Positions 1-6,518 of a stretch of DNA of 13,039 nt are shown here, piece after piece. The stretch lies in the NCBI GenBank assembly GCA_021203425.1, contig JAJQBF010000126.1:1-13039 (forward strand), in the 5' to 3' direction. The position numbers and the translations under genes were made by a program. The notes beneath the pieces are model-generated. The model had not been told where the DNA came from and made no database searches. It worked only from the letters and a program-made list of their open reading frames with translations. Numbering within the stretch: the stretch's first letter is position 1; every line of letters begins with the position of its first letter. The stretch is from Clostridiales bacterium. Lineage in GTDB: Bacteria > Bacillota > Clostridia > Lachnospirales > CAG-274.

Positions 1-204
1 TCCTACGAAAATACCAGGGCTATAGTAAAAATATTGGAGGAAAAGGCTAAAAAAGACAGAGTTTCCGTTCCGGTTGCCGGAATGACGGAACTGGGGCTTG
101 TTCTTATGACGAGAAAAAAGACGGGTCTGCCCTTAAAGAGCCACCTTACAAAGCCCTGCCCCCACTGCGGAGGAAAGGGATATATTTCAAAACTTGAAAG
201 TTGA
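1..204 (+). CDS. Ribonuclease G/E family protein, C-terminal end (partial)
   Basis: The window opens inside this gene; only the last 67 codons are present, read in frame 1 to a TGA at 202-204. RNase E/G enzymes are endoribonucleases that process rRNA and degrade mRNA. The visible part holds the end of the catalytic region, including GMTELGLVLMTRKK, which matches the conserved G-[ML]-T-R-K/R segment of the family. A CPHCGGKG motif follows; it is the CPxCxG zinc-link type seen near the C-terminus of RNase G/E proteins. The protein stops 11 residues after the start of that motif, so it is a short RNase G-like form without a long degradosome scaffold tail. A hairpin terminator follows directly. 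The choice between rng and rne cannot be settled from this fragment. Confidence 0.85.
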   Translation, partial: SYENTRAIVKILEEKAKKDRVSVPVAGMTELGLVLMTRKKTGLPLKSHLTKPCPHCGGKGYISKLES

Positions 205-216
205 ATGCAAAAAATT

Positions 217-243
217 GCCTGATGAATCTCATCGGGCTTTTTT
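217..243 (+). terminator. Intrinsic terminator after the RNase G/E gene
   Basis: A nine-base-pair stem, GCCTGATGA (217-225) pairing with TCATCGGGC (229-237) with one T-G wobble, has a three-base loop and is followed at once by six T's (238-243). It lies 13 bases past the stop codon and separates the RNase gene from the sporulation operon. Confidence 0.85.
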
Positions 244-296
244 GTGCGGAAAATGATATAATCGGTAGTCAGTTTATATATTTTTATTTGCCCCTT

Positions 297-330
297 TTGA
301 TAAAATTTTCGGTGTATCAGGCTGTATAAT
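297..330 (+). promoter_or_regulatory. spoIIG-type promoter with 22-base spacing
   Basis: A -35-like TTGATA (297-302) and a perfect -10 TATAAT (325-330) are separated by 22 bases, not the usual 17. No -35-like sequence sits at 17 bases. This spacing is the known signature of the Bacillus subtilis spoIIG promoter, where phosphorylated Spo0A lets sigma-A RNA polymerase work across the long spacer, and this promoter drives the same gene pair here. A 6-of-7 match to the Spo0A box TGNCGAA (TGCGGAA, 245-251) lies about 90 bases before the expected start site, and a weaker 5-of-7 match (TGATAAA, 298-304) overlaps the -35. The boxes are weak evidence; the spacing is striking. Confidence 0.6.
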
Positions 331-353
331 ATAAATAACAAGGGGGCGTATAT

Positions 354-425
354 ATGATAACCATATATGCAGAAATACTGTTTTTTATTAATTTTGCTAT
401 GATTTTTTTGTGCTTATACTTATGA
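354..425 (+). pseudogene. spoIIGA: 5' fragment of spoIIGA, out of frame with the rest of the gene
   Basis: An ATG at 354 lies 8 bases after a strong ribosome-binding site (AAGGGGG, 340-346) and opens a 23-codon frame ending in TGA at 423-425. Its product starts MITIYAEILFFINFAM, which looks like the first transmembrane segment of clostridial SpoIIGA proteins. The remainder of SpoIIGA continues in the -1 frame from 410. The two frames meet at seven T's (403-409). One extra T there would join them, as would -1 slippage on the heptamer T TTT TTG (404-410), giving a 299-residue protein close to the family length of about 300. Confidence 0.65.
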
Positions 426-1252
426 GAATGTTTTTGAAGAGAAAGAAAAGCATTTTTTTCTGTCTTGCCTCGGCGGCTTTCGGCAGCGGCGGTTATATTT
501 TACTCAGTTTTTGGGGAAAGCTTGGTTTTCTTAAAAATATTTTGGGATTTTCACTTTTGATTATGGTATGTGCTTTTATTGCCTATATTCCCGAAAATTT
601 TAAAGAGCTTTTAAGGCTGTGGGGGCTTTTGTATTTATTTACATTTTTTATCGGCGGAATCTGTTCGGGAATTTTTTATTACACAAAAGCCGGAGCATAT
701 ATAGGCGAAAATTTGAAATTGGGCTTTAAAAGTATAACACCTAAGCTGTTTTTGTTGTCGGTGATATTTTCTTACATAGTTATAAAAACAGGTTTAAAAA
801 TTTACAACAGCCGAATTATTAAGAAAAGGCAGTTTTACAGCGTCAGTGTAAGTCTAAAGGGTAAAAAGGCTTATTTTACCGCTTTGGGGGATACGGGAAA
901 CACTCTTAAAGAAAGCACAGGAGGAAAAACTGTTCTTGTGGCGGAATATGAGGCTGTTAAAAATGTCTTGCCGGAGAGCGGGCTTTTAAAAGAAGATATT
1001 TACGGTTATATAGCAAAGTACGGAAATGAGATAAAATTCAGCCTTGTGCCTTATAAAAGTTTGGGAAACAGGGGCGGAATAATAGTCTGCTTTCAGCCGG
1101 ATATGATTGAAATAGACGGCAGAGAGTATGACAGCATAATTATAGGAATTTCATTTTTAACGCTTTCGTCTGACAGAAGTTTCAGAGGGCTTATAAATAC
1201 GGAGGCGCTTATTACAGAGGGGGTTAACGTAAATGTTCGGAAAGCTGCTTGA
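410..1252 (+). CDS. spoIIGA: SpoIIGA, sigma-E-processing membrane aspartic protease (frameshifted 5' end)
   Basis: SpoIIGA is a membrane protease of the mother cell that cuts the pro-sequence off sigma-E after a signal from the forespore. The frame from a GTG at 410 encodes several hydrophobic segments in its first 130 residues, then a soluble domain with FTALGDTGNTL (Asp161 in this frame). That is the DTG-type catalytic aspartate motif of SpoIIGA. The gene sits directly before sigE and overlaps it by 20 bases, the standard spoIIG arrangement. No ribosome-binding site precedes 410, and the first transmembrane segment lies in another frame from 354, so 410 is probably not the real start. Either one T is missing from the run at 403-409 (sequencing error or true mutation), or the frames are joined by slippage. 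Family identity is secure; the state of the 5' end is not. Confidence 0.85.
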   Translation: MLILMRMFLKRKKSIFFCLASAAFGSGGYILLSFWGKLGFLKNILGFSLLIMVCAFIAYIPENFKELLRLWGLLYLFTFFIGGICSGIFYYTKAGAYIGENLKLGFKSITPKLFLLSVIFSYIVIKTGLKIYNSRIIKKRQFYSVSVSLKGKKAYFTALGDTGNTLKESTGGKTVLVAEYEAVKNVLPESGLLKEDIYGYIAKYGNEIKFSLVPYKSLGNRGGIIVCFQPDMIEIDGREYDSIIIGISFLTLSSDRSFRGLINTEALITEGVNVNVRKAA

Positions 1253-1943
1253 ATTCATTAAAAAAATTATTCACAGAGACAAAACAAACGAGATTTATTA
1301 TATAGGCGGCTCGGAGGTTCTTCCCTCGCCGTTGGGCTTTGAAGAGGAGGTTTTATATACATCGATGTTGGGGACGAAAGACGAAAAGGAAGCAAAAAAT
1401 GTTTTGATAGAACACAATCTGAGGCTTGTGGTTTATATTGCAAAACGTTTTGAAAATACGGGGGTAAATATAGAAGATTTAATTTCCATAGGAACAATAG
1501 GACTTATAAAGGCGATAAATACATTTAAAACAGACAAAAAGATAAAGCTTGCCACATATGCCTCAAGATGTATAGAAAACGAAATTCTTATGTTTTTAAG
1601 ACGAAACACAAGAGTCAGGGCAGAGGTTTCAATAGATGAGCCGCTGAATGTAGACTGGGAGGGAAACGAGCTTCTTCTTTCGGATATTTTGGGAACAGAT
1701 GTAGATATAATTTACAGAGGGATAGAAGATGAAGTTGATAAAAGTCTTCTGCGCAGCGCCATAAGCCGGCTTTCTCAGAGAGAAAGGGTAATAATAGAAA
1801 TGAGATTCGGGCTTAAAAACGGCGGTGAAGAGATGACACAAAAGGAGGTTGCCGACAGGCTGGGCATAAGTCAAAGCTACATATCAAGGCTTGAGAAAAA
1901 AATAATTTTGCGGCTGAAGAAAGAAATTGTTAAGCTTATGTAA
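1216..1943 (+). CDS. sigE: RNA polymerase sporulation sigma factor sigma-E precursor
   Basis: Sigma-E is the early mother-cell sigma factor of sporulation. Translation starts at the ATG at 1233 (entry extended to include the ribosome-binding site AGAGGGGG at 1216-1223), giving 236 residues. The first 23 residues form a basic, hydrophobic pro-sequence ending at IYYIGGSE, the Tyr-Tyr region where SpoIIGA cuts. Region 2 follows (NLRLVVYIAKRFENTGVNIE, about 62-81, then the LATYASRCIENEILMFLRR block at 106-124). Region 4 ends with the helix-turn-helix MTQKEVADRLGISQSYISRL (201-220). These blocks match B. subtilis SigE closely. It overlaps spoIIGA, so protease and substrate are made together. The sigG gene that often follows in other Firmicutes is absent; a metal-binding protein gene comes next. 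Confidence 0.95.
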
Positions 1944-1971
1944 TAAATAGAAAACGACCCAAAACCGTAAT

Positions 1972-1999
1972 TTACAAAAATATCGGGCTGTGATATAAT
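1972..1999 (+). promoter_or_regulatory. Extended -10 sigma-A promoter for the HMA protein gene
   Basis: TTTACA (1972-1977) and TATAAT (1994-1999) are separated by 16 bases, with TGA directly before the -10 (a TGn extended -10). The in-frame ATG at 1998 overlaps this -10 and so would lie upstream of the transcript, which favours 2046 as the start of the gene. Confidence 0.65.
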
Positions 2000-2045
2000 G
2001 TATATAACGGCTATAGCCGAAAAATATGTAAAGGAGCTTAAAAAT

Positions 2046-2294
2046 ATGGTACAAATTATTTTGGGTGTAGACGGAATGATGTGCAGTATGTGTGAAGCCC
2101 ATGTAAATGAAGCCGTACAAATGGTTATGGACGTTGAAAAGGTAACATCGTCTCACAGCAAAAACCAAATCGTCATAATAGCCGAAAACGAACCGAACCC
2201 CGAAAAACTTAAGGCGGCAATAAACTCCACAGGATATAAAATGACAAGCTATGAATGTAAACCTTATAAAAAGAAATTCTTTTTCGGCAAATAA
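2046..2294 (+). CDS. Heavy-metal-associated (HMA) domain protein, CopZ-like size
   Basis: This 82-residue cytoplasmic protein carries a GMMCSMC motif (residues 10-16), the MxCxxC-type metal site of heavy-metal-associated domains, which bind Cu(I) or similar soft metals. The rest fits one beta-alpha-beta-beta-alpha-beta domain, ending in the GYK segment typical of the last strand plus a basic tail. The start at 2046 is chosen because AAGGAGC (2031-2037) lies 8 bases before it; the longer reading from 1998 would begin inside the -10 promoter element. No P-type ATPase, CsoR repressor or other copper gene is adjacent, so the metal and partner are unknown. The middle (VEKVTSSHSKNQIVI) is more polar than classic CopZ. 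Domain assignment is firm; a copper-chaperone role is inference. Confidence 0.8.
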   Translation: MVQIILGVDGMMCSMCEAHVNEAVQMVMDVEKVTSSHSKNQIVIIAENEPNPEKLKAAINSTGYKMTSYECKPYKKKFFFGK

Positions 2295-2400
2295 TGGTGA
2301 CAGTTCAGCTGTGATTTTTCGTTAAGCAAAATTTGTTATTTGTTTTGGTGAACTGCAGCTGTTTTTCAATTCACAAAAAAAGAAAATTTATTTAAAATAA
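2295..2400 (+). other. Gap between the HMA gene and the argG promoter, with a weak inverted repeat
   Basis: CAGTTCA (2301-2307) can pair with TGAACTG (2349-2355) across a 41-base loop, and the motif CAGCTGT followed by a T-rich run occurs twice (2306 onward and 2356 onward). A termination role for the HMA transcript is possible, but no strong short hairpin with a T-run was found. No gene is seen. Confidence 0.3.
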
Positions 2401-2429
2401 TTGACTAATTAAGCATTTCGTTGTATAAT
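2401..2429 (+). promoter_or_regulatory. Consensus sigma-A promoter for argG
   Basis: TTGACT (2401-2406) and a perfect TATAAT (2424-2429) are separated by exactly 17 bases. Transcription should begin near 2436, leaving a leader of about 315 nt before argG. No clear ArgR box was found overlapping it. Confidence 0.85.
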
Positions 2430-2738
2430 TACTATAAAAGCGTTGTCGATAGACAGGCAGATAGGCAAACGGAGTTTGCACAGCTGACTGTATATCAGAC
2501 AACCTCCCCGGTATGAGCAGCGTAGGACGACAGTCCGGAGCGGCGAATACCGGACGATTGCGGGAGTGCGTCAAGCACGCAGCAATCGGGCTTTTATAGT
2601 AGGTGGTATGCGGCACATATGGGTGTTTACTATAAAAGCGATTGCGGGAATGCGGAGCATGGAGCAATCGGCTTATACAGTATGGTGGTATGAGATACAC
2701 ATGGGGTTTATTGTGATAAAAAATTTTGAAAATTTTTC
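2430..2738 (+). ncRNA. Structured 5' leader of argG (possible cis-regulatory RNA, class unknown)
   Basis: The whole stretch between the argG promoter and its ribosome-binding site folds into consecutive stems and has no plausible gene. In order: GTTGTC/GACAAC (2442-2447 with 2498-2503), extended by GATA/TATC and enclosing a perfect GCAAAC/GTTTGC hairpin (2465-2479); CCGGTAT/ATACCGG (2508-2514 with 2547-2553), enclosing GGAC/GTCC; CGATTGC/GCAATCG (2555-2561 with 2582-2588); an 11-bp stem CTTTTATAGTA/TACTATAAAAG (2591-2601 with 2628-2638) with a GGTGGTATG loop; then a second copy of the last two elements. I do not recognise a known riboswitch class. The GGTGGTATGCGG loop faintly recalls a T-box, but Stem I and the terminator are missing. 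It could be an arginine-related regulator or an intergenic repeat family. Confidence 0.5.
2555..2720 (+). repeat. Two-copy tandem module in the argG leader (2555-2638 and 2639-2720)
   Basis: Two diverged copies of about 84 and 82 bases lie head to tail. Each begins CGATTGCGGGA, closes a hairpin with GCAATCGG, and then forms a second stem holding a loop with GGTGGTATG and ATGGG. The inner hairpins differ in sequence (GTGC/GCAC in copy 1, ATGC/GCAT in copy 2) but both pair. The second stem is 11 perfect base pairs in copy 1 (2591-2601 with 2628-2638). In copy 2 it is about 10 pairs with one bulge (TTATACAGTA at 2673-2682 with 2709-2719). Pairing is kept while sequence drifts, which suggests a structured RNA. 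Confidence 0.75.
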
Positions 2739-3964
2739 AGGAGGAATGAGAAATGAAAATTGTACTTGCTTATTCGGGAGGCCTTGATACTTCTGTTATA
2801 ATACCTTGGCTTAAAGAAAACTATGATAATCCGGAGATAATTGCCTGCTGTGTAGACGTAGGTCAGGGCAGTGAAACCGACGGACTTGAAGAAAAGGCTC
2901 TTGCTCAGGGGGCTTCAAAACTCTACATACTTGACGTAAGAGATGAGTTTATAAGAGAATATATCTATCCTATGGTTAAAGCCGGCGCAATTTATGAGGA
3001 TAAATATCTTTTGGGAACATCTATTGCCCGTCCTCTTATAGGCAAAAAGCTTGTTGAGGTTGCCCTTAAGGAAGGTGCAGACGCAATCTGTCATGGCGCA
3101 ACAGGTAAAGGCAACGACCAGATTCGTTTTGAGCTTGCTATAAAGGCTCTTGCTCCCGAAATTAAGGTTATTGCTCCTTGGAGAACATGGGATATTACTT
3201 CAAGAGAAGAAGAACTTCAGTATCTTGCAGACAGAGGACTTCCTGTTCCCATGACTAAGGAACAGAGCTATTCAAGAGACAGAAACTTATGGCACATCAG
3301 CCACGAAGGTCTTGACCTTGAAGATCCTGCTAACGAACCCAACTTTAAGAAACTGCTTACATTAGGCGTAAGCCCCGAGGAAGCACCTGACGAACCTACA
3401 TATGTTGAAATCGGCTTTGAAAAGGGCATTCCTGTTACTCTTGACGGAAAAGAGGTTACACCTATCGAGCTTATGGATAAGTTAAATGAACTCGGCGGCA
3501 AGAACGGCGTAGGTATCTGCGACCTTGTTGAAAACAGATGTGTAGGTATGAAGTCAAGAGGCGTTTATGAAACACCCGGCGGCTCAATTCTCTATGCAGC
3601 ACACAGAGATCTTGAATATTTATGCCTTGACAAGCAGACAACGGCTTTTAAGGAAATTATAAGAACAAAATATACAGAGCTTCTTTACTCGGGCGAGTGG
3701 TTTACTCCTCTTATGGAAGCATTACAGGCTTTTGTTGACAAAACACAGGAGACTGTAACAGGTACTGCAAGACTTAAACTTTACAAGGGCAATATTATTT
3801 CAGCCGGAGTTAAGTCGCCCAACAGCCTTTACAACGCAGAGCTTGCAAGCTTTACAACAGGCGAGCTTTACTCTCATAAGGACGCAGAGGGCTTTATTAA
3901 CCTTTTCGGTCTGCCTCTTAAGGTCAGAGCAATGATGGGTCTTAATAAGCAGTATCTTAAATAA
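2739..3964 (+). CDS. argG: Argininosuccinate synthase
   Basis: ArgG joins citrulline and aspartate with ATP to give argininosuccinate, the next-to-last step of arginine synthesis. Translation starts at the ATG at 2753 (entry extended to include the ribosome-binding site AGGAGG at 2739-2744), giving 403 residues, a normal length. The N-terminal AYSGGLDTS (6-14) is the ATP-pyrophosphatase P-loop. Further family blocks are GHGATGKGNDQIRFE-like GATGKGNDQIRFE (about 115-127), RDRNLWHIS, and the C-terminal SPNSLYNAELASF region. It is preceded by a long structured leader with its own promoter, so expression is probably controlled in that leader. A small membrane protein gene and argH follow on the same strand. 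Confidence 0.97.
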
Positions 3965-4019
3965 GAAAACAATTTAATTTTTGCTTTAAAGAAATGAAAA
4001 GCAAATGGAGGAATGAGCT

Positions 4020-4301
4020 TTGATTATGTTTATATCTATTCTGTTTTTTGCACTCCAGCTTTGGTTCTGCTATAAAGGTTATGAAACGGCAAAGCTTGTT
4101 TCGGTTTATGCTTGCATAGGCGGTTTTGTTTTCTGCATATTGCTTGGTTTGGGTATATTCGGCAAATGGGGCAGTGAAGAACCGGCTCATCAGGTTTTGG
4201 CTGTGATTATTGCCGGTATTGACATTCTTGCTTGTTTGGATATTGCAGCAGCAAGAATAGTTTACAAAATCTACTTAAAAATTACACAAAGATATATTTA
4301 A
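4020..4301 (+). CDS. Small hydrophobic membrane protein of unknown function
   Basis: I do not recognise this 93-residue protein. It has three hydrophobic stretches (about residues 2-20, 26-47 and 58-82), so it is probably an integral membrane protein with a short polar loop (GKWGSEEPAH) between the second and third, and a basic C-terminal tail. A TTG start at 4020 is preferred because GGAGG (4007-4011) lies 8 bases before it; the ATG at 4026 would be 14 bases away. An 8-bp AT-rich hairpin (TTTGCTTT 3980-3987 with AAAGCAAA 3998-4005) stands just before that ribosome-binding site and is not followed by T's. The gene lies between argG and argH, 55 bases from each. A link to arginine metabolism or transport is only a guess from position. 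Confidence 0.7.
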   Translation: MIMFISILFFALQLWFCYKGYETAKLVSVYACIGGFVFCILLGLGIFGKWGSEEPAHQVLAVIIAGIDILACLDIAAARIVYKIYLKITQRYI

Positions 4302-4311
4302 TAGTTATCAT

Positions 4312-4340
4312 AGGGGGTGTCTTTCGGCGCCCCTTTCTTT
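4312..4340 (+). terminator. Possible terminator or attenuator hairpin between the small membrane gene and argH
   Basis: AGGGG-(G)-TGTC (4312-4321) can pair with GGCGCCCCT (4326-4334) around a TTTC loop, with one bulged G and two wobbles, followed by a pyrimidine-rich TTTCTTT (4334-4340). The strength is moderate, so partial read-through into argH is likely. Confidence 0.4.
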
Positions 4341-4350
4341 GAGAAAGGAG
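4332..4350 (+). promoter_or_regulatory. Hairpin covering the argH ribosome-binding site
   Basis: CCTTTCT (4332-4338) pairs perfectly with AGAAAGG (4342-4348) over a TTG loop, burying most of the argH ribosome-binding site GAAAGGAG (4343-4350). It shares bases 4332-4334 with the upstream GC-rich hairpin, so the two cannot fully form together. A switch between them is possible but unproven. Confidence 0.4.
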
Positions 4351-4356
4351 AAATCT

Positions 4357-5745
4357 ATGAAAAAGCTTTCAAACGGCAGACTTTCAGTAGAGGCTGACAG
4401 CTTTACGGATCATTTTCATTCTTCAATTTCCTTCGACAGCAGAATGTATAAGGAAGACATAACAGGCAGTATTGCCCACGCAAGAATGCTCGGCAGACAG
4501 GGTATTATTCCCCTGAAGGACTCAATTGTTATTATTTCCGCCCTTGAAGAAATTTTAAAGGACATAGAATCCGGCAAAATTACCTTTGATGAAAAGGCGG
4601 AAGACATTCATATGAATGTTGAAACAATTTTGACGGAAAGAATCGGCGACATAGGCAAGAAGCTCCACACAGGAAGAAGCCGCAACGACCAGGTTGCCCT
4701 TGACATAAGAATGTACCTTAAAAATCAGGTAACGGACATAAGAGAGCTGATTTACAAGCTCCTTGAAACCTTAAACAATATTGCAAAGGAGCATATGGAA
4801 ACAATTATGCCGGGCTTTACTCATTTACAGAATGCCCAGCCTGTCACCTTTGCCCACCACGTTTTAAGCTATTTTGAAATGTTTTCGAGAGATTCCGACA
4901 GACTGGCAGACTGCTATAAAAGAATAAATGTTATGCCCTTCGGCTCCGGTGCTTTGGCGGCCACAACTTATAATCTTGACAGAGAGGCAGTTTGTAATGA
5001 ACTTGGCTTTGACAGCATAACCAGAAATTCTATGGACGGTGTTTCCGACAGAGATTTTGTCTGCGAGGTGCTTTTCTGTCTTTCTCTTCTTATGATGCAC
5101 CTAAGCCGCTTTTGCGAAGAGCTTGTTCTTTGGAGCAGTCAGCAGTTTAAATTTATAGAAATTTCCGATGCTTACGCAACAGGAAGCTCAATTATGCCCC
5201 AGAAGAAAAACCCCGATATGGCGGAGCTTATAAGAGGAAAAACGGGCAGGGTTTACGGCGAGCTTATTGCCCTTCTTACAACCCTTAAGGGTTTGCCCCT
5301 TGCCTATAACAAGGATATGCAGGAGGACAAGGAAGGGGTATTTGACGCTGTTGACACTGTTAAAATGTGTCTGCCTGTGTTTACAAATATGATTGCCACA
5401 ATGACAATTAATAAGGAAGATATGCTTGCCTCCGCAAGGCTTGGCTTTATGAACGCCACAGATGGAGCAGACTGGCTTGTTAAACACGGCGTGCCTTTCA
5501 GAGACGCTCACAGTATTATGGGTGAAATCGTTATGTACTGTATCGAAAAGGGCAAAACCCTTGAGGAATTAAGCCTTGATGAATATAAGTCCTTCAGCCC
5601 TGTTTTTGGGGAAAGCATTTATGACGACATAGACCTTAAAAGCTGTGTAAACAGAAGAACCGTCAAGGGCGGCCCCTCTAAGGAATATATCGACAGGGTT
5701 ATTGCCGAAAATGACGAGCTTTTAAAGGGGGAACGGTTTTTATGA
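4357..5745 (+). CDS. argH: Argininosuccinate lyase
   Basis: ArgH splits argininosuccinate into arginine and fumarate, the last step of arginine synthesis, as a cytoplasmic tetramer of the fumarase/aspartase superfamily. The 462-residue product has HTGRSRNDQVALD (about 105-117) and the superfamily signature GSSIMPQKKNPD (276-287), whose flexible loop carries the catalytic serine. The ATG at 4357 is chosen over an in-frame TTG at 4339 because GAAAGGAG (4343-4350) lies 6 bases before the ATG and the product then begins KKLSNGR like other family members. The stop overlaps the pyrK start (ATGA, 5742-5745), so translation of the two is coupled. The ribosome-binding site lies in a hairpin. Confidence 0.97.
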   Translation: MKKLSNGRLSVEADSFTDHFHSSISFDSRMYKEDITGSIAHARMLGRQGIIPLKDSIVIISALEEILKDIESGKITFDEKAEDIHMNVETILTERIGDIGKKLHTGRSRNDQVALDIRMYLKNQVTDIRELIYKLLETLNNIAKEHMETIMPGFTHLQNAQPVTFAHHVLSYFEMFSRDSDRLADCYKRINVMPFGSGALAATTYNLDREAVCNELGFDSITRNSMDGVSDRDFVCEVLFCLSLLMMHLSRFCEELVLWSSQQFKFIEISDAYATGSSIMPQKKNPDMAELIRGKTGRVYGELIALLTTLKGLPLAYNKDMQEDKEGVFDAVDTVKMCLPVFTNMIATMTINKEDMLASARLGFMNATDGADWLVKHGVPFRDAHSIMGEIVMYCIEKGKTLEELSLDEYKSFSPVFGESIYDDIDLKSCVNRRTVKGGPSKEYIDRVIAENDELLKGERFL

Positions 5746-6518
5746 AGGCTGTGGAAACAGGCATAGTTTTAAAAAACAAAAAATTAGCCGAAAATATATA
5801 TGATTTAAGAATAAGACTGCCTAAAATTGCCCCTATGGCGGTCTGCGGTCAGTTTGTAGAGGTTTATCCCGATAACGGTGCAAACCTTCTTTCAAGACCT
5901 ATAAGCATATGCGAAATCAATGAAAATACAATAAGACTTGTTTTTCAGGTTGTGGGAAAAGGCACAAAGATTTTTTCGGAGCTTAAGGAAGGGGACAGCA
6001 TAAGAGTTTTAGGTCCCTGCGGCAACGGCTACCCTTTACCCAAAGAAAAGGCGGAAAAACCGCAAAAATTTCTTCTTGCCGGCGGCGGTATAGGTGTTCC
6101 GCCACTTTTGGAAACGGCAAAACAGCTTAAAAAGACAGGCGATGTTGAGGTTTTCTTAGGTTTCAGAAACGGCAGTTTTTTGGTTGAAGACTTTGCACGC
6201 TTGGGGGTTAAGGTTCATATTGCCACAGACGACGGCTCAGTAGGCTTTATGGGTAATGGTGTAGGGCTTATGGAAAGCCTTGACGCAAAAGGGGACGCTA
6301 TATATTCCTGCGGACCGAAAATTATGCTTAAGTTTTTGGCGAAATTCGGAGAGGCAAGAGGAATTAAAACTTATGTTTCTATGGAAGAAAGAATGGCCTG
6401 CGGAATAGGCGCTTGTGTAGGCTGTGTTTTGAAGATAAAAAGCGGTGAGGGCTACGAAAACAAGAAGGTCTGCAAGGACGGCCCCGTATTTGATTCAAGT
6501 GAGGTAATTTGGGAATGA
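5742..6518 (+). CDS. pyrK: Dihydroorotate dehydrogenase B, electron transfer subunit
   Basis: PyrK is the FAD and [2Fe-2S] subunit of class 1B dihydroorotate dehydrogenase; it passes electrons from PyrD to NAD+. The 258-residue protein shows the FAD-binding SRPIS (51-55), a glycine-rich nucleotide site GGGIGVPP (114-121), a CGP segment near 190, and the C-terminal iron-sulfur motif with Cys220, Cys225, Cys228 and Cys244. All four ligands are present. It starts inside the argH stop codon (ATGA) and ends inside the pyrD start (ATGA at 6515-6518). The argH-pyrK-pyrD cluster is therefore tightly coupled, and PyrK and PyrD should be made in matched amounts. Confidence 0.96.
   Translation: MKAVETGIVLKNKKLAENIYDLRIRLPKIAPMAVCGQFVEVYPDNGANLLSRPISICEINENTIRLVFQVVGKGTKIFSELKEGDSIRVLGPCGNGYPLPKEKAEKPQKFLLAGGGIGVPPLLETAKQLKKTGDVEVFLGFRNGSFLVEDFARLGVKVHIATDDGSVGFMGNGVGLMESLDAKGDAIYSCGPKIMLKFLAKFGEARGIKTYVSMEERMACGIGACVGCVLKIKSGEGYENKKVCKDGPVFDSSEVIWE

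Noticed and set aside
1998..2045. Upstream start of the HMA protein
   Set aside because: The ATG at 1998 overlaps the -10 promoter element and has no ribosome-binding site; 2046 has AAGGAG at good spacing.
2455..2490. Cyclic di-GMP-I (GEMM) aptamer
   Set aside because: AGGCAAAC is present, but the second conserved arm and the tetraloop receptor pattern are not.
2601..2640. T-box riboswitch before argG
   Set aside because: GGTGGTATGCGG resembles the T-box sequence, but there is no Stem I with a specifier loop and no terminator/antiterminator pair, and the motif occurs twice inside simple stem loops.
2566..2787. 73-codon frame across the argG leader
   Set aside because: It only translates the tandem RNA module, has no ribosome-binding site, and runs into argG in another frame; the stem-loop structure explains the sequence better.
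3994..4023. Nine-codon leader peptide before the small membrane gene
   Set aside because: An ATG frame ends overlapping the TTG start at 4020, but it has no ribosome-binding site and no arginine-codon run that would suggest attenuation.
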